A program made the translations under genes and the position numbers. Of a stretch of DNA of 18,901 bases, positions 1 to 7,490 are shown piece by piece. The stretch is from Deltaproteobacteria bacterium. GTDB lineage: Bacteria > Desulfobacterota > Binatia > Bin18. Positions within the stretch are counted from its first letter, which is position 1. Every line of letters begins with the position of its first letter. The stretch is from assembly GCA_016200595.1 (NCBI GenBank), contig JACQEL010000574.1:1-18901 (forward strand), in the 5' to 3' direction. Below the pieces are notes generated by a model. The model searched no databases, had not been told where the DNA came from, and saw only the letters and a list, made by a program, of their open reading frames with translations.

Positions 1-1134
1 GGCGTGCTCTCTTCCTTTTTTCTTGACATAGGCACTCACCAACACATCGTCTCCAAGCCGATAGGATTCGACGGTATGCAGAGTAAGTCCGGCAGCGACT
101 CGGTCCACACCCAACGAACCGATCATTGCTCGGCTCTCACTACCAAGCAGCTTGGGACCATAAAAGAATAAGACCTTATCGACAACTCCTTCACTGAAAG
201 CCGCAGCCGCAACCTGTCCGCCCCCTTCGATCAAGACCTGCTTGATTCCTCGCTTCCCCAACTCTGCCAACAAAGGACGTAAGCGTACGCGGTGCTGCTC
301 TGCGGGAAGACACAACACCTCGACCCCTTGGCGTTCTAACTCTGCTCTCTTCTCGCTGTCACTGTTCTCTTGTGAAGTTACCACCAGTGTACGCGCGGTC
401 GAGCGTTGGGTACAGATACGTGCCGTTGGACTGATTGTCAGGCGGCCATCAAGGATCACCCGCAGAGGATCGCGACCTCCACGCACGCGGCAGGTGAGTT
501 GTGGGTCATCGACCCGCACGGTCTCAGCCCCAACCAACACGGCATCGACACGGTTGCGCAGTTCATGCACTAGGCGTCGCGAGAGTTCTCCACTAATCCA
601 TTTTGAATCACCGCTCGCCGTGGCAATGCGGCCATCAAGCGAGGCAGCAAGCTTGAGGGTGACCAAGGGGAGTCCGGTACGAATAAATACGGCAAAGTCC
701 TCATTAAGACGCTCGCACTTAGCTTTCAGCACGCCAGTCTTTAGCTCGATGCCAGCGCGGCGCAGGCGGCGCAGACCACGGCCACGCACCAAGGGGTTCG
801 GATCGGTCATGCCGATGACGACGCGCTTCAGCCCAGCCGCGATTACTGCGTCGGCGCAGGGTGGGGTGCGGCCATGATGCGAACAGGGCTCAAGATTGAC
901 ATAGAGAGTTGCCCCGCGGGCTGAGCCGTTCACTCGTCGCAACGCTTCAATTTCGGCATGAGGAAGACCGGCCCGGCGATGAAAGCCTTCGCCAATCACC
1001 CGACCATTCCGTACAATGACCGCGCCCACCGCCGGGTTAGGGCTGGTACGGCCTAAGGCTTTTGCCGCGAGATCCAGAGCCCTCTGCATGAAGACCTCGT
1101 CTTGTTCCTCAGGTGTAGCGCGATCAGGCTTCAT
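1..1134 (-). CDS. ribD: Bifunctional riboflavin biosynthesis deaminase/reductase RibD (3' end cut by window edge)
   Basis: RibD carries out two successive cytoplasmic steps of riboflavin synthesis: deamination of the diaminopyrimidine ring and NADPH-dependent reduction of the ribose side chain. Reading the minus strand gives 378 codons without a stop up to the edge. The N-terminal deaminase has the zinc motif H59-A-E61 and the P-C84 ... P-P-C93 pair, with the TSPNPAVGAV signature near residue 30. The C-terminal reductase domain has SLDGRIATASGDSKWI (about 165-180) and IEGGG near residue 300. Family members are about 360-380 residues, so only a few residues are probably missing. The ATG at 1134 lies 10 nt downstream of the nrdR stop; ATGs at 1148/1145 are either out of frame or stop after a few codons. 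Last gene of glyA-nrdR-ribD. Identification is very secure; the exact start is fairly secure. Confidence 0.95.
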   Translation of the reverse strand, partial: MKPDRATPEEQDEVFMQRALDLAAKALGRTSPNPAVGAVIVRNGRVIGEGFHRRAGLPHAEIEALRRVNGSARGATLYVNLEPCSHHGRTPPCADAVIAAGLKRVVIGMTDPNPLVRGRGLRRLRRAGIELKTGVLKAKCERLNEDFAVFIRTGLPLVTLKLAASLDGRIATASGDSKWISGELSRRLVHELRNRVDAVLVGAETVRVDDPQLTCRVRGGRDPLRVILDGRLTISPTARICTQRSTARTLVVTSQENSDSEKRAELERQGVEVLCLPAEQHRVRLRPLLAELGKRGIKQVLIEGGGQVAAAAFSEGVVDKVLFFYGPKLLGSESRAMIGSLGVDRVAAGLTLHTVESYRLGDDVLVSAYVKKKGREHA

Positions 1135-1144
1135 GCGGCTCTCA

Positions 1145-1672
1145 TCATGGCTTCGGGGCCAGTGTTGCTGTCGGCCGCCGGCCTGGGTGCTGACGGCCCC
1201 GTTTTTTCTCCCGGCCGTTCCGTTCGCTAATGAGTTCCTTGAGCTCGCTCATGAACGCATCAAGGTCCTGAAAAGAGCGGTAGACCGAGGCAAAGCGGAC
1301 ATACGCCACTTTATCCAAATCGTACAGGTGCCGCATGATCTCTTCGCAGATCACGGCACTCGAGATTTCTTTTTCCCCTCCACTTTGCAGAATGCGTTCG
1401 ATGCGGTCGGCTGCTTCCTCGATCGTGGTAATGCTAATCGGTCGTTTTTCGCACGCCTTTTTGAGACCGGCAATGACTTTCAGGCGATCATATGGCTCCC
1501 GACGGCCATCTTTTTTCACCACTAACGGGAGGATTTCCTCCACACGTTCGTAGGTGGTGAAACGCCGCTCACACCTTTCGCACTCGCGTCTGCGCCTGGT
1601 GACGTCACCGTCGCGACTTAGACGCGAATCGATGACCCGATTTTCTAGATGCGAGCAGAAAGGACACTTCAT
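1145..1672 (-). CDS. nrdR: Transcriptional repressor NrdR
   Basis: NrdR is the zinc-ribbon/ATP-cone repressor of ribonucleotide reductase genes. It senses ATP/dATP and binds NrdR boxes. The 175-residue product starts with the zinc ribbon (C3-P-F-C6 and C31-E-R-C34, followed by RRFTTYER), and the ATP-cone occupies roughly residues 49-139 (VVKKDGRREPYDRLK onward). It is longer than the usual ~150 residues because of a basic, low-complexity tail (EKKRGRQHPGRRP...). It sits between glyA and ribD, a common order in deltaproteobacterial-type genomes. No Shine-Dalgarno sequence is visible: the bases just upstream of the ATG read CCCCTTTT and belong to a GGGGTC-type repeat tract. Translation may therefore rely on coupling or be weak. 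No ribonucleotide reductase gene is in the window. Confidence 0.95.
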   Translation of the reverse strand: MKCPFCSHLENRVIDSRLSRDGDVTRRRRECERCERRFTTYERVEEILPLVVKKDGRREPYDRLKVIAGLKKACEKRPISITTIEEAADRIERILQSGGEKEISSAVICEEIMRHLYDLDKVAYVRFASVYRSFQDLDAFMSELKELISERNGREKKRGRQHPGRRPTATLAPKP

Positions 1673-1677
1673 AAAAG

Positions 1678-1753
1678 GGGCCAGGGGTCGGGGGTCAGGG
1701 GTCGGACCACTCCCTTCCCCATTTTCTTCAACTTTGGACTTTAGACTTTGGAC
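1678..1753. repeat. Short tandem repeats at the glyA/nrdR junction
   Basis: Two low-complexity tracts fill the 68-nt gap. At 1683-1706 the unit GGGGTC(A/G) repeats about three times. At 1733-1753 there are three back-to-back 7-mers, TTTGGAC, TTTAGAC and TTTGGAC. The second tract runs into the 3' end of glyA and contains its stop codon. Confidence 0.8.
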
Positions 1754-3003
1754 TCCTTTAATCGGCGCTGGTAAATCGGGAATTTTTCGCAGAAGTCGCG
1801 CACCTCAGCCCCGATGGCAGTCAGGGTTTTTTCGTCTCCGACTTTTTGCAGCGCCCGGGCGATGAACTCGGCGATCACCTCCATCTCTTTTTCCTTCATC
1901 CCACGACTGGTGACCGCTGGGGTGCCGATACGGACGCCGCTGGTGACAAACGGCGAACGCGGGTCAAAAGGAACCGCGTTCTTATTGACCGTGATCCGTG
2001 CACGGTCGAGCGTTTCTTGTGCTACTTTCCCCGTCAGTTCAGTCTCTCGCAGGTCCAGCAGCATCAGGTGATTGTCGGTGCCGCCCGAGACCAGCCGAAA
2101 ACCCCTCTGGAGGAGTCCGGCTGCCAGAGCTTTGGCATTCACGACAATTTGCTGCTGGTAGGTTTTGAACTCAGGAGAGAGAGCCTCTTTAAGGGCGACG
2201 GCTTTTGCCGCAATCACATGCATCAAGGGTCCGCCCTGATTGCCGGGAAACACCGATGAATCCACGCTCTTGGCCAAGTCACGGCGGCTCATGATCATGC
2301 CGCCACGCGGGCCACGCAAAGTTTTGTGGGTCGTCGTAGTCACCAGTTCGGCGTAGGGAATAGGTGAAGGATGCAACCCCGCCGCGACTAAACCGGCGAA
2401 ATGGGCAATATCAACCATCACCATCGCGCCAATTTCGTCGGCGACGCGACGGAATTGGGCAGCGTCGATTTGCCGTGGGTAAGCACTATGGCCGGCCACG
2501 AGCATCTTAGGGCGGTGCTGTCGTGCTAAAGAGGCGACTTCTTCGTAATCGATCCGCTGGTCGGACTCGCGCACACCATAGGGAATAACGTGGAAAAATT
2601 TCCCCGAGAAATTGACCGGGCTGCCGTGCGTCAGATGTCCACCGTGAGAGAGGTTCATGCTGAGAATCGTGTCGCCGGGTTGGAGTTGAGAAAAATAAGC
2701 GGCCATATTGGCCTGCGCGCCAGAGTGCGGCTGCACATTGACGTGCTCAGCGCCGAACAGGGCTTTGGCTCGGTCGAGGGCGAGTTGCTCGACCACATCC
2801 ATATACTCACAGCCACCGTAGTAGCGCCTGCCCGGGTACCCTTCGGCGTACTTGTTGGTCAAGACCGACCCTTGCGCTTCGAGGACCGCTTCGCTCACGA
2901 TGTTCTCTGAAGCGATGAGTTCGAGGTTATATTCCTGACGCTCGGTCTCATGCTGAATGGCAGCGTACACCTCAGGGTCACGCTGGGCTAACTCGCTACT
3001 CAT
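1741..3003 (-). CDS. glyA: Serine hydroxymethyltransferase
   Basis: Cytoplasmic PLP enzyme that interconverts serine and glycine with transfer of a one-carbon unit to tetrahydrofolate. The sequence shows the family landmarks in order (numbering from the longer TTG-started form): ASEN near 33-36, the YAEGYPGRRYYGGC block (54-67), HSGAQAN (95-101), DIAHFAGLVAAG (200-211) and the PLP-binding TTTTHK motif with the Schiff-base lysine at about K229. Length of about 420 residues is typical. I chose the ATG at 3003 because an AAGGGAG ribosome site sits about 8 nt upstream; a TTG two codons earlier would be too close to it. First gene of glyA-nrdR-ribD. The last codons (ESKV-stop) fall inside a 7-bp tandem repeat, so the original C-terminus was probably altered slightly. 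Confidence 0.97.
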   Translation of the reverse strand: MSSELAQRDPEVYAAIQHETERQEYNLELIASENIVSEAVLEAQGSVLTNKYAEGYPGRRYYGGCEYMDVVEQLALDRAKALFGAEHVNVQPHSGAQANMAAYFSQLQPGDTILSMNLSHGGHLTHGSPVNFSGKFFHVIPYGVRESDQRIDYEEVASLARQHRPKMLVAGHSAYPRQIDAAQFRRVADEIGAMVMVDIAHFAGLVAAGLHPSPIPYAELVTTTTHKTLRGPRGGMIMSRRDLAKSVDSSVFPGNQGGPLMHVIAAKAVALKEALSPEFKTYQQQIVVNAKALAAGLLQRGFRLVSGGTDNHLMLLDLRETELTGKVAQETLDRARITVNKNAVPFDPRSPFVTSGVRIGTPAVTSRGMKEKEMEVIAEFIARALQKVGDEKTLTAIGAEVRDFCEKFPIYQRRLKESKV

Positions 3004-3051
3004 TGACAATGCTCCCTTGCATTAGTAGTCCGTCTGGGTGGTTTTGCGGGA

Positions 3052-3157
3052 TCATTGCGAGGAGCCCTTCGACTTCGCTCAGGATAAACTCCGCGACGAA
3101 GCAAGCTCGCTCACTTACGGTCCCTTCACAGAGATTGCTTCGCTGCGCTCGCAATGA
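3052..3157. repeat. Palindrome-bounded intergenic repeat element
   Basis: The ends are a perfect 10-bp inverted repeat, TCATTGCGAG at 3052-3061 and CTCGCAATGA at 3148-3157. Inside are CCTTCGACTTCGCTCAGGA (3066-3084) and GATTGCTTCGCTGCGCTCGC (3133-3152). Both resemble REP-like units common in metagenome-derived bacterial genomes. No coding capacity. Confidence 0.75.
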
Positions 3158-3238
3158 CAGCCTCTCATTTTCACACTGACGAAGTACTAGAAATCTTGTC
3201 GAGGGTTACTTCGTCATTTTTATTATTTTAACAACCCA

Positions 3239-3266
3239 ATCCCTAACACCTAACCCCTAACACCCT
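3239..3266. repeat. CCCTAACACC-type tandem tract
   Basis: Imperfect tandem copies of CCCTAACAC(C) and TAACCCC lie between the palindromic element and the acpP terminator. They are low-complexity and non-coding, similar in style to the GGGGTC tract before nrdR. Confidence 0.55.
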
Positions 3267-3285
3267 TCTTCGAGGGCGCCACAAA

Positions 3286-3325
3286 CGAAAAATCGCAGGG
3301 CCTCCGAGGAGAAGCCGCTGCGATT
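3286..3325 (-). terminator. Intrinsic terminator of the plsX-fabD-fabG-acpP operon
   Basis: Read on the minus strand, AATCGCAG (3325-3318) pairs perfectly with CTGCGATT (3298-3291). The arms continue inward with GGC/GCC and CTC/GAG, and a T-run (TTTTT) follows directly. The stem starts 36 nt past the acpP stop. This is a textbook Rho-independent structure. Confidence 0.8.
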
Positions 3326-3361
3326 CTCCGGTCGCAGCTGAGATACCGGCTCCTTGCAGGG

Positions 3362-3598
3362 CTACTGATGAGTCTCGATGTAGTGGACCACATCGCGGAC
3401 GGTGCGGATCTTTTCCGCATCCTCGTCTGAGATCTCCATGTTGTATTCTTCTTCCAGGGCCATCACCAGTTCGACAATATCGAGGGAGTCAGCTCCTAGA
3501 TCCTCGATAAACGAAGCTTCTGGAGTGACCTCTTCTTCACTGACGCCGAGTTGTTCACAGATGATCTCTTTCACCCGTGCCTCGACCGAGCCTGCCAT
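3362..3598 (-). CDS. acpP: Acyl carrier protein
   Basis: Small acidic carrier of growing acyl chains in type II fatty-acid synthesis. It has 78 residues, with the phosphopantetheine attachment site in the DSL motif at S38 (context GADSLDIVEL) and the conserved FIEDLGADSLD and EEYNMEISDEDAEK segments. A strong ribosome site (GGAGG) lies about 9 nt upstream of the ATG. It is the last gene of the yceD-rpmF-plsX-fabD-fabG-acpP run, separated by 82 nt from fabG and followed by an intrinsic terminator. That gap and the good ribosome site fit a higher expression level than its neighbours, as usual for ACP. fabF, a frequent downstream neighbour, is missing. Confidence 0.97.
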   Translation of the reverse strand: MAGSVEARVKEIICEQLGVSEEEVTPEASFIEDLGADSLDIVELVMALEEEYNMEISDEDAEKIRTVRDVVHYIETHQ

Positions 3599-3680
3599 AA
3601 CTATGTCCTCCTCTCTCTCGCACTTCCTGACGGCGCGTTACGAAAAGCCAACCCTACTTACGAGACCATCGGCTTCTTGC

Positions 3681-4430
3681 CTACACGTACATGCCGCCGT
3701 TAACGTTGATAACCTGACCTGTAATGTACCCTGCTAGAGGGCTCGCCAGGAAAATCACTACCTCGGCCACCTCTGCCGCGGTCCCCCACCGCCCAGCAGG
3801 AATAAGGCTCAAATATCCTGTTTTAACCTGTTCTGGCAAGGACCCGGTCATGTCGGTTTCAATGAATCCTGGGGCCACGGCATTGACTGTGATTGACCGA
3901 GACGCCAGTTCTTTGGCCATGGTTTTGGTAAAGCCGATAATTCCGGCCTTTGCGGCGCTGTAAGCTGCTTGTCCGGCATTGCCGGTCTGGGCCACGACCG
4001 AGGTGAGATTAACAATCCGTCCCGAGCGTTGCCGGACCATAAAGCGCGCCGCTGCTTTAGTGCAGAGAAAGACCCCTTTGAGGTTTACCTGCATGACCCG
4101 GTCCCACTCCTCCTCTTTTAGCCGCAACAGGAGATTATCGAGAGCAAGCCCGGCATTGTTGACCAAAATATCAAGCTTGCCGTGACGCGCAACGATGTTT
4201 TGCAACGCTGCCGTTACCTCCGCGCCATTGGCGACGTCAAAACGACATAACTCGGCTTGACCACCACTGGCACAGATGCTGGCGAGGGTTTCCTCGGCCG
4301 CGTCCTGGCGCTGGAGATAGTTCACCGCCACGAATGCTCCGGCGCGAGCAAGCCGTTCAGCAATGGCGCGACCGATGCCGCGGGAGGCGCCGGTGACTAC
4401 CGCTACCTGACCGTGCAAGGGTTCACTCAT
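3681..4430 (-). CDS. fabG: 3-oxoacyl-[acyl-carrier-protein] reductase FabG
   Basis: NADPH-dependent reduction of beta-ketoacyl-ACP, the first reductive step of fatty-acid elongation, in the cytoplasm. The 249-residue SDR shows the cofactor motif TGASRGIG (13-20), NNAG (91-94), N116, and the catalytic S144, Y157 and K161 (YSAAK). The end ITGQVINVNGGMYV is typical for FabG. Its ATG overlaps the fabD stop by 4 nt (ATGA), so translation is probably coupled; only a weak ribosome site is visible. The operon context (fabD upstream, acpP downstream) supports FabG over another SDR. It is clearly different from the stand-alone SDR at 12358-13119. Confidence 0.97.
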   Translation of the reverse strand: MSEPLHGQVAVVTGASRGIGRAIAERLARAGAFVAVNYLQRQDAAEETLASICASGGQAELCRFDVANGAEVTAALQNIVARHGKLDILVNNAGLALDNLLLRLKEEEWDRVMQVNLKGVFLCTKAAARFMVRQRSGRIVNLTSVVAQTGNAGQAAYSAAKAGIIGFTKTMAKELASRSITVNAVAPGFIETDMTGSLPEQVKTGYLSLIPAGRWGTAAEVAEVVIFLASPLAGYITGQVINVNGGMYV

Positions 4431-5365
4431 CCAGCTATCCGTCGAGCTTCTTCCAGGGCGGCTGGCTCACTGACAGAGACACAAGGGAGACCCGGGACGA
4501 TGCGCTTGAGCAAACCTGCCAGCACGCGACCAGGGCCGATTTCAATTGCCGCCTCACATCCGAGCGCTTGCAGACGCTGCATGCTCTCTTCCCAGCGCAC
4601 TGGTGCAGTAACCTGCCGCACCAAGAGATCTTTTACCTGCTGCGGATCCTGATTGACTTCCGCCCTGACATTGCTGATCACCCCGATCCGCAAAGGACTG
4701 ACTGGAACCGTGGCTAACACCCGCGCTAATCCTTCAGCGGCTGGAGACATCAAGGCACAGTGGAATGGGGCACTGACCGTCAATTCGACCGCGCGTTTGG
4801 CGCCGTGCGCCTTGGCTACAGCGATAGCCCGGCGGACTGCCTCAGCGTGGCCAGCGACGACAATCTGGTCTCCGCCGTTCAAGTTCGCTGGAGACACTAC
4901 CTCGCCTTGCGCTGCCTCAGCACAGACCTGTACGACCGCGTCGGCTGATAAACCAAAAAGCGCCGCCATCGCGCCGACTCCCACAGGGACGGCTTCTTGC
5001 ATCAGACGGCCACGTTCACGGACCACCCGGAGTGCATCGGCAAGCGTCAGGGCACCAGCCGCAACCAGGGCAGAATATTCTCCTAAACTGTGACCAGCGA
5101 CGCACGCGGGGCGCAGACCGGTTTCCTGTTCGAGCACGCGCAACGTCGCGATGCTGGTCGCGACAATGGCCGGTTGCGCGTTAGCCGTCAGGGTGAGTGC
5201 CTCGTTCGGTCCCTCAAAGCAGAGTGTGGAAAGCGGAAATCCCAGGGCCGCATCAGCCTCGGCAAAAACCTGTGCAGCCACGGGGAACTGCTGGGCTAAA
5301 GCTTTGCCCATACCTGCCGCCTGGGCGCCTTGCCCCGGAAAGAGGAACGCCAGTGTCTGGCTCAT
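4427..5365 (-). CDS. fabD: Malonyl-CoA:ACP transacylase FabD
   Basis: FabD moves the malonyl group from CoA to ACP and so feeds elongation. The 312-residue protein has FPGQGAQ (9-15), the nucleophile elbow GHSLGEYSAL with S93, R118 for substrate carboxylate binding, and H202 in SAPFHCALM as the catalytic partner. Length is normal for the family. A GAGGAG ribosome site lies about 9 nt before the ATG. The start overlaps the plsX stop by 4 nt and the stop overlaps fabG by 4 nt, which indicates a tightly coupled operon. fabH, usually between plsX and fabD, is not there. Confidence 0.97.
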   Translation of the reverse strand: MSQTLAFLFPGQGAQAAGMGKALAQQFPVAAQVFAEADAALGFPLSTLCFEGPNEALTLTANAQPAIVATSIATLRVLEQETGLRPACVAGHSLGEYSALVAAGALTLADALRVVRERGRLMQEAVPVGVGAMAALFGLSADAVVQVCAEAAQGEVVSPANLNGGDQIVVAGHAEAVRRAIAVAKAHGAKRAVELTVSAPFHCALMSPAAEGLARVLATVPVSPLRIGVISNVRAEVNQDPQQVKDLLVRQVTAPVRWEESMQRLQALGCEAAIEIGPGRVLAGLLKRIVPGLPCVSVSEPAALEEARRIAG

Positions 5366-6504
5366 TCTTTCTTCTCCTCTTCCACTGACCCCGGTGACCC
5401 CGGTGACCCCGGAGGTTGGAGGTCATGAGTGTCACGGGTGTGAAGAAAACGCTCTCTGAGTTGGCTCCAGAACTTACGGCCGCGTTTCAATTCTGGGAGA
5501 GAGATTTCGGGAAGGGCGCGGAGGCTCTCGAGAATCTGGTGATTAATATCCTGGCGCAGGGCCTCGTCGGCCACACGAATCGCATTCTTGATAGCTTTGG
5601 GGGTAGACGCGCCATGCGCAATGATGGCGATGCCATCCGTACCCAGGAGCGGGGCGCCGCCTATTTCAAAGGGATCGAGGGTTGTGCGCAAGGTCGCCAG
5701 GGAGCGACGTAGCAACACAAAGGCCAGCTTGTTCCGCCAATTGGCAGTGAACAGACCACGTAACTGCTCTTGCAGAAACTCCCAGAAACCTTCCATGGTC
5801 TTGAGTGCGACGTTCCCGGTAAACCCGTCGGTGACCACGACATCGACCTTGCCATTGTTGAGGTCACGTCCTTCGACATACCCGATGAAATTGAGCGAGG
5901 TCTTTTTTAATATCTCGTGCGCAGCTCGGGTGGTGTCGGTGCCTTTGGAATCTTCCTCGCCATTACTCAGCACCCCCACGCGTGGCGAGGGGACCCCACG
6001 CATGAGGCGGGCATACACTTCTCCCATCACCGCGAATTGCACGAGATGAAACGGCTTGCATTCTACATTGGCGCCGGAGTCGAGAAGGTAGGTACGCCCG
6101 CCCTCCAGGGCGGGGATGGCTGTGACAATGGCCGGACGATCGACACCGGCGAGATTGCCAAGCACCGTGACCGCTAAGGCCAATACCGCGCCCGTATTGC
6201 CGGCACTGACGACCGCCCCGGCTTCGCCAGCTTTGACCTGCTCAAAAGCGACCTGGAGCGACGAGTCGGGTTTGTGGCGGAGGGCGGTAATTGGCGAATC
6301 TCCCATTTCAATCTTTTCCGTGGCATGACGGATGGCTACCAGAGAGGATTCTTCTCCGCCCGCGTTATGCAACTCACGCAGAATAGTCTCTCGGTCACCA
6401 ACCAAGAGAACGGCAATCCCGTGTTCCTGGGCCGCTTGGAGTGCCCCCTCAACGACCGCACGAGGGGCGTAATCCCCGCCCATGGCATCAACGGCAATAT
6501 ACAT
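5362..6504 (-). CDS. plsX: Phosphate acyltransferase PlsX
   Basis: PlsX converts acyl-ACP to acyl-phosphate, the donor for PlsY in phospholipid synthesis; it acts at the inner face of the membrane. The sequence begins MYIAVDAMGGDYAP, the diagnostic PlsX N-terminus, and has SAGNTGAVLALA, LLDSGANVECKP, VVVTDGFTGNVALK and IGGAPLLGTDG in the expected order. I chose the ATG at 6504 by this homology (380 residues); a GTG at 6537 would add 11 residues, and neither has a good ribosome site. The C-terminus is odd: after the conserved domain it ends in PGSPGSPGS plus an acidic/basic tail, encoded by three exact 9-bp repeats (5386-5412). Downstream it overlaps fabD by 4 nt; upstream lies rpmF. Confidence 0.95.
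   Translation of the reverse strand: MYIAVDAMGGDYAPRAVVEGALQAAQEHGIAVLLVGDRETILRELHNAGGEESSLVAIRHATEKIEMGDSPITALRHKPDSSLQVAFEQVKAGEAGAVVSAGNTGAVLALAVTVLGNLAGVDRPAIVTAIPALEGGRTYLLDSGANVECKPFHLVQFAVMGEVYARLMRGVPSPRVGVLSNGEEDSKGTDTTRAAHEILKKTSLNFIGYVEGRDLNNGKVDVVVTDGFTGNVALKTMEGFWEFLQEQLRGLFTANWRNKLAFVLLRRSLATLRTTLDPFEIGGAPLLGTDGIAIIAHGASTPKAIKNAIRVADEALRQDINHQILESLRALPEISLPELKRGRKFWSQLRERFLHTRDTHDLQPPGSPGSPGSVEEEKKE
5386..5412. repeat. Three 9-bp tandem repeats inside the plsX 3' end
   Basis: The plus-strand unit TGACCCCGG occurs three times in a row without a mismatch. It is in frame in plsX and encodes Pro-Gly-Ser three times, so copy-number changes would not shift the frame. Confidence 0.85.
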
Positions 6505-6585
6505 AATGGGGTGTGTAGGCTCGTGTCGAGAAGACACCGAAGGAAGTGAGTAGCCCAGAGAAAAGAGGCACAGACGGATGCGTGA

Positions 6586-6771
6586 TTATTCCTCCTCTGC
6601 CACCGTAATGACCTGCCTGCCACGATAATACCCACACGCAGCACAGATACGATGCGGCACGATCGGCTCTCCGCACTGCGGGCAGGCAAGCCATTGTGGC
6701 GCAGTCAGAGCGTCATGCGAGCGACGCTTATTACGTTTTGACTTTGAGGTTTTTCTTTTAGGAAGACCCAT
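6586..6771 (-). CDS. rpmF: 50S ribosomal protein L32 (zinc form)
   Basis: A 61-residue basic ribosomal protein. It starts MGLPKRKTSKSKRNKRRSH, the typical L32 basic tail, and carries a complete zinc ribbon C30-P-Q-C33 and C43-A-A-C46, so this is the zinc-binding version. An AAGGAAAG ribosome site lies just upstream of the ATG. It sits between yceD and plsX, the classic yceD-rpmF-plsX arrangement that links ribosome synthesis to lipid synthesis in many bacteria. Confidence 0.96.
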   Translation of the reverse strand: MGLPKRKTSKSKRNKRRSHDALTAPQWLACPQCGEPIVPHRICAACGYYRGRQVITVAEEE

Positions 6772-6828
6772 GTTCTTTCCTTATTGATTAGAACTGGCGA
6801 AGCCGTGTACGAGCCGCAGACTGCGCCT

Positions 6829-7374
6829 CTACTTGTCCGCTCGAGAGGAGGAGAGTCGCAGAGTGGAAAGCACTGCTAGGCGCGGATCTCGCCAGGCGGG
6901 CCGGCAGGTACAAGACTCCAAGTTGAGGTTAGCTCCACACTGCGCGCACAGTCCGCGGCAGTCGTCGCGGCACAAGGGTTGACTTGGCAGAGCGAGGAGG
7001 GTTTGTTCACGGACCAATGCCGAGAGATCGATCATCTCCCCGCTATAGAAGCTCGCCTCGAGCTCTTCGTGATTCAACTCCAGTTCGCGGCCAAGTGTGC
7101 GCTGCGGCTTGAGAATCACGGAAAACTCACGAGCGAGCGGGAGGGGATATTCTTCCAGACAGCGGGCACACTGGCCGAGCAATTCACCATCTATCGTACC
7201 GCTGAAGAGAAGTTCGTCTCCGGAGCGCATATGGACCGTGCTGATTTGCAGTGGACGGGGCAGGCGGTATCCCGCCTCACCATCCTCAATCAGCAGCCGA
7301 TTAAGTTCTTCAACTTCCTCGGCGAAATGTACTTCGGTCGGGGAAGCTTTAATGTCATCAACAGGAATCTTCAC
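6829..7374 (-). CDS. YceD/DUF177 family protein (23S rRNA accumulation protein)
   Basis: A 181-residue DUF177 protein. In E. coli and plants members of this family are needed for normal 23S rRNA accumulation. The core shows GQCARCLEEYPLPL (C69, C72) and a cysteine-rich C-terminal part with C135, C139, C143, C146, C155 and C157 (C-R-x-x-C-x-G-L-C-x-x-C-G), which probably forms a zinc site. The start is GTG at 7374, with an AGGA ribosome site about 8 nt upstream. It is the first gene of the minus-strand operon with rpmF 57 nt downstream, and diverges from infA over a 116-nt gap that must carry the operon promoter. The family is certain; the molecular role here is inferred. Confidence 0.9.
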   Translation of the reverse strand: MKIPVDDIKASPTEVHFAEEVEELNRLLIEDGEAGYRLPRPLQISTVHMRSGDELLFSGTIDGELLGQCARCLEEYPLPLAREFSVILKPQRTLGRELELNHEELEASFYSGEMIDLSALVREQTLLALPSQPLCRDDCRGLCAQCGANLNLESCTCRPAWRDPRLAVLSTLRLSSSRADK

Positions 7375-7490
7375 AGTTTATCCTGCTTAGGCAGAACCAT
7401 ATATTATGAAACCAGGGAAAAAGCAACGCGCATACCGAAGACGCTCAACTCTTGACCGCAGAAACTGGATAAGCTACGAAAAAAATCACC

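Larger units (their letters stand above)
3004..3361. other. Gene-free gap between acpP and glyA
   Basis: About 358 bases without a credible gene. From the glyA side it holds the glyA ribosome site, a 106-bp palindrome-bounded repeat element (3052-3157), an AT-rich stretch around 3200-3235, a CCCTAACACC-type tandem tract (about 3239-3266) and the acpP terminator (3286-3325). In many related operons fabF lies at this position; I see no trace of it. Confidence 0.7.

Noticed and set aside
242..877. Plus-strand open frame of 211 codons opposite ribD
   Set aside because: Arg/Ser-rich shadow of the convincing minus-strand RibD frame, with no recognisable motifs.
3052..3266. Possible CRISPR or insertion sequence in the acpP-glyA gap
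   Set aside because: No regularly spaced direct repeats with spacers and no transposase frame; only palindromic and tandem repeats are present.
7397..7430. Minus-strand TTGCTT...TATATG pair as the yceD operon promoter
   Set aside because: The spacing of 17 is right, but both boxes match consensus only partly, so it cannot be called.
7452..7480. TTGACC with a TACGAA 17 bp downstream as the infA promoter
   Set aside because: The -35 match is good but the -10 is poor, and the start point would be only a few bases from the ATG; kept as a remark only.
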